Virus record (IMG/VR): IMGVR_UViG_3300009605_000142
Location: 1-24,344 of that record
Length of the DNA: 24,344 nt
DNA from: a virus
Reading direction: 5' to 3' (one strand)
A program made the translations under genes and the position numbers. The notes below the pieces were generated by a model that was not told where the DNA came from, made no database searches, and worked only from the letters and a program-made list of their open reading frames with translations. Within the stretch, counting starts at the first letter, position 1. Each line of letters begins with the position of its first letter. Below are positions 18,590-24,344 of the stretch, piece by piece.

Positions 18590-18595
18590 ATTATA
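18590..18595 (-). promoter_or_regulatory. Possible promoter -10 element before gp25
   Basis: The 41-base gap between the hub C-terminal gene and gp25, the widest in the window, contains TATAAT on the minus strand in a TATTATAATG context, 22 bases before the gp25 ATG. It also loosely resembles a T4-type late promoter (TATAAATA). No -35 element is visible at the expected distance, and in AT-rich DNA such a hexamer can occur by chance. Confidence 0.25.
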
Positions 18596-18608
18596 ATATG
18601 TAGGAATT

Positions 18609-19925
18609 TTATTCGGGTTTACTGTCTCTAACTATAGTTAATTTTGTTCTATGTACATTTGCTTCAGTCATTGTATGTTTTGCAGACAAAATCATATACT
18701 TACCACTTAGTACACTTAAACCTTCAATATTCTCTCCTTCAACACCCATAGCAGCCTTTGGTAATTTAATTCGTATAATTGATCCTACTTTTATTGATAA
18801 ATCTCCAGGCACAATAATATCTAATACTTGTGTGAATAATAATTTTTTTTGTGCTACTCTTAACAGAGGAGTTATCTTAGGAGTATTCCAAAATCTAGCA
18901 TCAACACTACGAACATATTCTAGATACTCTGGATACTTTTCACCATATTCTGGAAAATTACATGAAGAAATATATTTTGGAAAAACACCATCTGTGTTGT
19001 CTAAGCAACCACAAACATCTCCAGTAAATCCACCAAACGCTCCATAAAAAGGAAACTTAGGATCGCTTTCTGTGAAGTCATCTTCTTCTTTTACATCAAT
19101 ACATTCATACACACCAATTGATGATTGATATGGTGGAAAGTGTCTTTGACGAACAAGAGCGTTTCCCATTGAAGCAGAAAAAGTAGATCCAGCAACTGGT
19201 GCATCTGGGTCTAAATCATATACATCATTATCTAAATATTCTGTTGGAAGCCAACCATACCACCAATATTTATTCATATCAGAACCAGAATATGTTGCAC
19301 CAAGATCTTCCGTTTCATTAATAAGATCACATTCAAGAGGAATATCGTTTATTGCATCTTTTACTTGCTGACAGGTGACCTCTTCTTCAACAGGCGGTGT
19401 TATATTATTTTCTGGAAATTCTCTTTGTATTGCTTTGTATGTACTCCACTTTTTAAAAATGTCTTCTAGTTTTTTTGCTTCTATTACTTTTTCTACTATT
19501 GGCTTTCTTACATTATTTTTAATTGATTTCATTATTTCTAAATCAAGATCAGTATTGCTATACCAAGAATGCAAAGGATTACCAACACCAAGTTTTGAAG
19601 AATAATCAAAACCATAAGAAGGATATTTTTGATGAAGTTTTGTTGCACCTTCACCTGCAATAATAGTTCCAGCATGTTCTAGTGGTATAATTGGTTCTGC
19701 TTCAATATGATTCCATTTTTCCCAATCTTCTGGATAAGAATATGTAATTCCCTCTCGAACAAATAGGGGTTCTGGATTTGGATTATTAGCGGGAGAAAAA
19801 TATTGTTGTGTTTTTAAATCAAAATGACATTCAGGACGAACGCATTCATATCTTTTATCATATGGATCTGCTCGCCAATCAGGACTATTAAAGATTGGAG
19901 TTGTGTTTCCTTCGTCATATGGCAT
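18609..19925 (-). CDS. Baseplate hub protein, gp27-like C-terminal part
   Basis: This is a 438-residue protein. Residues about 355-438 (LLRVAQKKLLFTQVLDIIVP, then GDLSIKVGSIIRIKLPK, then LSGKYMILSAKHTMT and LTIVRDSKPE) follow the pattern with which gp27-like hub proteins end: a 'VPG..LxVGdxI' strand, 'SGKYLIxxxrH' and '..LxxxKDS'. Residues 1-350 are polar, rich in Tyr, Pro, Asp and Glu, with eight cysteines in the whole protein, and are not recognised. A Lys/Glu-rich stretch around 130-170 is probably helical. The gp27 hub fits inside the wedge iris, binds gp5 and continues the tail tube. The N-terminal half of the hub appears to be encoded separately at 23175-24344, on the far side of the cysteine-rich gene. 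AGGGAGA precedes the ATG. The C-terminal assignment is a pattern match and needs a structural search. Confidence 0.72.
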   Translation of the reverse strand: MPYDEGNTTPIFNSPDWRADPYDKRYECVRPECHFDLKTQQYFSPANNPNPEPLFVREGITYSYPEDWEKWNHIEAEPIIPLEHAGTIIAGEGATKLHQKYPSYGFDYSSKLGVGNPLHSWYSNTDLDLEIMKSIKNNVRKPIVEKVIEAKKLEDIFKKWSTYKAIQREFPENNITPPVEEEVTCQQVKDAINDIPLECDLINETEDLGATYSGSDMNKYWWYGWLPTEYLDNDVYDLDPDAPVAGSTFSASMGNALVRQRHFPPYQSSIGVYECIDVKEEDDFTESDPKFPFYGAFGGFTGDVCGCLDNTDGVFPKYISSCNFPEYGEKYPEYLEYVRSVDARFWNTPKITPLLRVAQKKLLFTQVLDIIVPGDLSIKVGSIIRIKLPKAAMGVEGENIEGLSVLSGKYMILSAKHTMTEANVHRTKLTIVRDSKPE

Positions 19926-19954
19926 TTATAATATCTCCCTTAGTATATATCTTC

Positions 19955-22900
19955 TTATGTACAATTACATGGCCAATTTCCTGGACCACCCTCACAAGGA
20001 CAAGTACACCAAGGATTATAATACCAAGTTTCGCTTTCGGGATCGTATGAGTGATAACTCCCGTCTACGCAACTAGGAGGATCACCATAACAATGATGTT
20101 CAACACAAGGAGGTTCGCATGAAGTGCAGTCGATATCGGGACAACAACCGCAGTCCTCGTGTTCATACTCGCCGCAGTCCCAAGTATTGCAGTTCGTAGT
20201 GGCACAGGTTGGATCATTATCCCAACCACACGGGTACAAATTCCCTACCGAGGATGAGCCATCGGCCGTCCAGTATGAAAAGTAATCCCTGTGCGACTGC
20301 CCTGTACAGGGCTGCGTGATATCACCATCACATCGACTGGCGCCAGTATGTTCGCCGTCATAAAAAACTATATGGTTTGGTATAATAGATAACATGCTGT
20401 TGGTGCTGCATGGCCATGTTGCAGGAACAGGTCCCTGTTCGTCTGTATCCCAATCAGTTCTCCAATTAATTCTATCTCTCCACCATTCACGCACTGGCGC
20501 GCCCGAGCAGGGCAAGTACTCATTGACCCATGTATTATATGAATCCTGAACAAACCACCCGTCTAGAGAACCCCAAGGAACACCACCATCCCAACCCTGA
20601 AGAGTATAGAGCAGATTGGGGTCAAATGGATCGAGCCACGGCAGTACCACAGCGTTTGGACAAGGTGCCCACGGCCGCGTATATTCGGCCCGCTCACCAA
20701 ATCCACCACATTCATTTATTTTTTCCAAACTACAAAAACTATTCCCACTGGTTTGCGTCCAGTACATCTCCGCAACCATTATTAGGTTTGACAACCAATC
20801 GCCGCGATGATGTTCAACTTCGTCGATGCCTCCCCACCCGCCGCCTGGGAAACACTTGTAATCTCGTCCACAACTGCCATGGCCCCCGTGGCTACCAGGA
20901 CCCCAGTACGAAGCGCCACGGTTGATAATTTGCTGGTTCCCGCCCTCGCGAGGCATCGAGATTGCTAAATGCCAAGGTTGTAAAAACTGCTGGCATTGAT
21001 ATAACCACGGAATACCGTTAATCATCTGACAAGGAGGGTCCCACGGATCGGAGTAGTCATCGCATGTCGAGTACCACTCCCGCGCCGGCGGGGCCCAAAA
21101 ACAATTTATATTCAACAATTCGTGTAAGTTTTCTTCACCGCACACTGACCCATCCAAGGCCTCGGTAAAATAAGTATGCCCATACCCATAACCCGCATAG
21201 AAAAACTGTCTAGTAGGTTCTGTGTGATCTACAAGACCACCATATTCATAAGAATTTTGATAACCAGCATAAGCACCACCCTCTAAAGGATGATTGCTAC
21301 AATTACAACATATTGCGCCTTCTGGAGGAAGGCCTTCCCCAGTTAACCCGTCGTAGCAGTGCCTTCCATGTCCTATTCCTATTCCTTCGCCACCACAAGG
21401 GGGATAAGCACACGGGCAATAAACATCTTGATCACCATCGTCATCCTGATCCCAGTCGTGCGGACCACATATGGTGCCCTCACCATGAAAACAGGCACGC
21501 ACTCCTGCCGGAACTCCAATTTCAGGAACGCCATTTTCAAATATAAAAAGAGGATTACAGTTTTCTCTTGTTGTGTGAATACATGTGGACAACTGACCCT
21601 CTTCGTTTACTTCACAAGGGGGGTCCCCCCACTCAGGCGCATAACAATCAATGTCAGGAGGTGGAGGATCGTCATCAGGAACGGGTACGACACACATACA
21701 ACATGCACCCATATCAGTTGGTGGATTGTGACAGAACTGGGAACAATCCAAATCCTGTTCTACACATCCCTCTCCCCAATGTGTAGAATCTAAAATTCTG
21801 CTTTGCCATCCATAACAAGCAGAAGTGGCCCAGTGAAAATGGTGCGCATGTGCATGGTGATCAAAATCTGTCTGTTTCAATGTGTATGACCACGCTTGCG
21901 CATGCTCTCGTTCGACAAGCAGGCCTGGCCTCTCGGGGTCACATTGATCCGAACCACTATGATAGTAGTGCCACCATGAAGAATAACCCCACTGTTCATC
22001 GGGACATTTACATGAACTGCCAACACTTAGTTCATTAATAATTGTTTTTTCTTGATCAATATGACTACAGGGCAGGAATTTTTTTAGTGCCACCTCTTCC
22101 CCCCATTCAGAAACAAAAATTTCCCACACCGCTGCTACGATCTTTTGCCATCCTTCCTGAAGAGTTACGCTCTCCGAATAGCCCCAGTTGAAGTATTTGC
22201 CGAGAACATTATCCCCAATATTAAATAACACTTGATGTGGAAGTGGGTTCATTTTACCACTTGAAAGTATTTGTGGTCCAAATCTTTCAACAATCAAATC
22301 AACAATTTCTTGTGCTGTTTGCCTATATTCTGGCAACAAAAAATGCACAGGAGACGAAGATCCACAAGGATGCTCACAATCGCCGAGATGCTGCCCACCA
22401 GGCCGCCTCCACTCAGTGGGCCATGGGTCTTCGCCCTGATTGTTGATTTGTCCACCCTGCCACCATTCACACCCTTCTTTTGCATAAGGAGTTTCGATAA
22501 CTTCTATTGGTAGTTCATGACAATCTGGTGGACCAAAATCCTGGCAATTACCTAAAAGTTCATCACCCTCAAGTGGTATTGTGTAATCATGGCCAGGTTC
22601 ATCAGGATCTTCATTGAAGGGAGAACATCCATAATAGTACCCACACATAAGCCTATATTCACACAGTCCAGTTGGTTTTACTCTTACTTCAAGTCCTGCA
22701 CGAACCCTTCCATCACCATCTACAAATTCGTTATTGATTTCATGAGCGGCCGCATTAACTTTTGGATGTATAATATCTTCGTCTATTAAGCACCAAGGAG
22801 AGCAAGGATTTTCATACCACTCTTTACAAACATTATATCCCAAATATGGTTTTAAACAATTATCTGGTCTATGAGGAAAACAATCACAGTGACTATCAGC

Positions 22901-23161
22901 AGGATACTCCCCATCGTCGTTGGGCTCCCCTGGTCCACAATACTTATAGGAACCACACAGAGATCCATACCCTTGCGATTCAAGTTGCTCACACCAACTC
23001 TCTACGGTTGGATATGGGGGAAATATACCATGAAAAAACTCATTGTTAAAGTTTGCTTCGCACCGTTCTTGATAAGAACAACCCCAATCCTGGCTATAAC
23101 CAAGCATTATGATTGCAGCAGGTCCTTGATTACAACAACAACACGATTTAATAATACTCAT
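19955..23161 (-). CDS. Extremely cysteine-rich virion-associated protein, function unknown
   Basis: This 1068-residue protein has about 78 cysteines by hand count, plus high Trp, Tyr, Gly, Pro and His. It opens MSIIKSCCCCNQG. A calmer, probably helical block covers about 278-363 (TAQEIVDLIVERFGPQ to VALKKFLPC). Residues near 432 read DHHAHAHHFHW, a likely metal-binding histidine cluster. MGACCMC near 485 and GAICCNC near 614 resemble the GACC modules of the giant adhesin, and DWDQDDDGDQDVYCPC near 570 resembles a calcium-binding loop. The last 70 residues are cysteine-dense (DCGCCPDIDCTSC) and end PCNCT. There is no signal peptide or membrane segment. It lies between two apparent halves of the hub, so it may sit at the baseplate centre or tip. 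GC is locally raised. There is no good Shine-Dalgarno before the ATG. The frame is certain; I do not recognise the family. Confidence 0.85.
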   Translation of the reverse strand: MSIIKSCCCCNQGPAAIIMLGYSQDWGCSYQERCEANFNNEFFHGIFPPYPTVESWCEQLESQGYGSLCGSYKYCGPGEPNDDGEYPADSHCDCFPHRPDNCLKPYLGYNVCKEWYENPCSPWCLIDEDIIHPKVNAAAHEINNEFVDGDGRVRAGLEVRVKPTGLCEYRLMCGYYYGCSPFNEDPDEPGHDYTIPLEGDELLGNCQDFGPPDCHELPIEVIETPYAKEGCEWWQGGQINNQGEDPWPTEWRRPGGQHLGDCEHPCGSSSPVHFLLPEYRQTAQEIVDLIVERFGPQILSSGKMNPLPHQVLFNIGDNVLGKYFNWGYSESVTLQEGWQKIVAAVWEIFVSEWGEEVALKKFLPCSHIDQEKTIINELSVGSSCKCPDEQWGYSSWWHYYHSGSDQCDPERPGLLVEREHAQAWSYTLKQTDFDHHAHAHHFHWATSACYGWQSRILDSTHWGEGCVEQDLDCSQFCHNPPTDMGACCMCVVPVPDDDPPPPDIDCYAPEWGDPPCEVNEEGQLSTCIHTTRENCNPLFIFENGVPEIGVPAGVRACFHGEGTICGPHDWDQDDDGDQDVYCPCAYPPCGGEGIGIGHGRHCYDGLTGEGLPPEGAICCNCSNHPLEGGAYAGYQNSYEYGGLVDHTEPTRQFFYAGYGYGHTYFTEALDGSVCGEENLHELLNINCFWAPPAREWYSTCDDYSDPWDPPCQMINGIPWLYQCQQFLQPWHLAISMPREGGNQQIINRGASYWGPGSHGGHGSCGRDYKCFPGGGWGGIDEVEHHRGDWLSNLIMVAEMYWTQTSGNSFCSLEKINECGGFGERAEYTRPWAPCPNAVVLPWLDPFDPNLLYTLQGWDGGVPWGSLDGWFVQDSYNTWVNEYLPCSGAPVREWWRDRINWRTDWDTDEQGPVPATWPCSTNSMLSIIPNHIVFYDGEHTGASRCDGDITQPCTGQSHRDYFSYWTADGSSSVGNLYPCGWDNDPTCATTNCNTWDCGEYEHEDCGCCPDIDCTSCEPPCVEHHCYGDPPSCVDGSYHSYDPESETWYYNPWCTCPCEGGPGNWPCNCT

Positions 23162-23174
23162 AATCTATACCAAC

Positions 23175-24344
23175 TTAATAATCTTCTGGAGTATCTTTAC
23201 AATCTGATTCTCCCGTAGAAGAACATTCACCATCCACACCATTTGCAGCATTAAAGAAATAGTGGGCTTCGTTATCTTGATCCCAATAAATCTTCATATT
23301 AACAACTGGATAAATTTCATCAACAGCAACATCATCGTCAATAGTTCCAGAAAGACCTATTGCTTCTATAACATTGTTTGATTCTTCGTTTGGTCCAATC
23401 AAATGATCGAAATTATATCCACCATCAGAACCACTTCCCATAGAACCTCGTATTGGTTGAATTTTAAAACAACTCTTTTCCCATGTTGCAGTATCTAATC
23501 GTATACCAGGCGATTCCCACCCAAGAGATTTTATGTGTGTATAATCATATAACCCATCATTTCCAGATTCCATAGTATTGAAACCTGCTCTTGCAAACAT
23601 ATCATATCCATGTTGTCCTCCGTTTATCCAATGAGGACCATCTTCTTTATACGCAACCCAAGAACGAATTCCTCCTCGATCAATTGGTTTTATTCTGAAG
23701 GAAGGTATGTTGTTTACATAATCAAAATCAAGATACACTTCAGCAAAAGCATATCTCCATTTAGCCTTATGTTCTTCTATTTGTTGAAATCCTACTAATG
23801 CAGCAGGGAACGAATCTTTTAAAACACAATTAACACGATAATGAAAAGTTTTAATATTCGATGATAACCAATCGGTGTATGCTTCCGTGTTTATTCTTGG
23901 AATACTATAAGTCATAGTACTAAACAACGCACCAGAATCCAAAAGATTTAATTCATTTAAAACATTAGATCCTGAGAGTGAAATAATTGCACTATAAGGG
24001 TCCCCTCCACATTCTTCATCCAATCCTATACTACCAGCAGATGCATAACAATAAACGCTACTTTCTTCTTCTTTAGATAATTGTTCTACAGATTTAAAAT
24101 TCCAATTCTCCATTCCTTGCCAGTAAAAAAAGTTTACGGCGTTTGGATTTTCCTTATCGGTTGACATCTCTGTTGCTTGTTGTATTAATTCGCCAATTGA
24201 TCTATGACTATCTTTTCTTATACTTTCATATGATCTGTCATTATATGATGGCCTATACCAAACATAATTAGAAGTTTCATCTAATTTGAGTCTATATCCT
24301 GCCTGTGACATATTATTTTGTTCTGTTTGGTGTGAATAATGTAA
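23175..24344 (-). CDS. Baseplate hub protein, gp27-like N-terminal part (5' end beyond window)
   Basis: The frame is open from the right edge. The first ATG is at 24311 (378 residues), but the 11 codons before it (TTA to AAT) contain no stop and no Shine-Dalgarno, so the true start is probably outside. RSIGELIQQATEM followed by VNFFYWQGMENWNFKSVEQL (residues 37-78 from that ATG) matches the gp27-like hub phrase in which a 'FFxxxxxGFxFKSIDSL' strand follows an N-terminal domain of roughly 100 or more residues. That domain would lie beyond the edge. ALFSTMTYSIPRIN near 130 fits the next hub strand. The protein ends in an acidic Cys/Asp-rich tail, DGECSSTGESDCKDTPEDY, and lacks the usual hub C-terminal domain, which appears instead at 18609-19925. 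This is inferred to be half of a split hub. Confidence 0.72.
   Translation of the reverse strand, partial: LHYSHQTEQNNMSQAGYRLKLDETSNYVWYRPSYNDRSYESIRKDSHRSIGELIQQATEMSTDKENPNAVNFFYWQGMENWNFKSVEQLSKEEESSVYCYASAGSIGLDEECGGDPYSAIISLSGSNVLNELNLLDSGALFSTMTYSIPRINTEAYTDWLSSNIKTFHYRVNCVLKDSFPAALVGFQQIEEHKAKWRYAFAEVYLDFDYVNNIPSFRIKPIDRGGIRSWVAYKEDGPHWINGGQHGYDMFARAGFNTMESGNDGLYDYTHIKSLGWESPGIRLDTATWEKSCFKIQPIRGSMGSGSDGGYNFDHLIGPNEESNNVIEAIGLSGTIDDDVAVDEIYPVVNMKIYWDQDNEAHYFFNAANGVDGECSSTGESDCKDTPEDY

Noticed and set aside
20530-21793. Plus-strand frames of 131 and 144 codons
   Set aside because: They are antisense to the 1068-residue gene in its GC-rich part, where chance open frames are longer. No start signals or familiar motifs are present.
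19926-23174. Intein or programmed frameshift joining the hub pieces
   Set aside because: The 1068-residue protein begins with its own ATG and ends in a normal stop. It lacks an intein-type C-terminal His-Asn, and the junctions hold stops and, before 19925, a clear Shine-Dalgarno.
24309-24311. ATG at 24311 as the true start of the hub N-terminal gene
   Set aside because: There is no ribosome-binding site, the frame stays open to the edge, and the hub motifs sit too close to this ATG compared with the family.

Overview
The window is a continuous stretch of the late structural (baseplate and tail-fibre) region of a T4-like contractile-tailed phage (Caudoviricetes, myovirus morphology). Every supportable gene is on the minus strand, so transcription runs from the right edge to the left edge. 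The wedge genes are recognisable by their conserved blocks and follow the T4 order (25, 6, a gene at the gene-7 position, 8, then fibre genes). The AT-rich base composition and the style of the wedge proteins resemble T4-like phages of marine bacteria such as cyanophages and pelagiphages. That comparison is inference, and nothing in the window identifies the host. There is no integrase, tRNA, CRISPR array or bacterial gene. The largest gap between genes is 41 bases.

Layout in transcription order: (1) 24344-23175, the N-terminal half of a gp27-like baseplate hub, probably cut by the right edge. (2) 23161-19955, a 1068-residue protein with about 78 cysteines and locally raised GC. (3) 19925-18609, a protein whose last 85 residues look like the C-terminal part of a gp27-like hub. 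(4) 18567-18067, gp25. (5) 18066-16330, gp6. (6) 16319-14835, a wedge protein at the gp7 position with a cysteine-rich insert. (7) 14822-13188, gp8. (8) 13174-12533, a small baseplate/fibre-connector protein. (9) 12515-9090, a 1141-residue tail fibre ending in a carbohydrate-binding-like region. (10) 9075-7540, a tail-collar fibre. (11) 7524-6409, a short collagen-like fibre. (12) 6406 to the left edge, a single frame open for at least 2135 codons. It starts with a collagen-like stalk and continues into repeated cysteine-rich 'GACC' modules. It has no stop codon inside the window.

The genes are packed as one operon-like unit. Stop codons often overlap the Shine-Dalgarno sequence of the next gene, which suggests translational coupling. 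The wedge proteins and hub would form the baseplate, and the fibre, collar and collagen-like proteins would be carried at its periphery to contact the host.

The most unusual theme is cysteine. Extremely cysteine-rich material appears in a stand-alone gene apparently placed between the two halves of the hub, as an insert in the gp7-position wedge protein, and as long module arrays in the distal collagen-like protein. The GACC modules, interleaved with Asp/Asn-rich loops that look like calcium-binding loops, resemble repeats of secreted bacterial surface proteins more than classical phage fibres. I interpret this as an extracellular, disulfide- or metal-stabilised adhesion apparatus; that function is inference.
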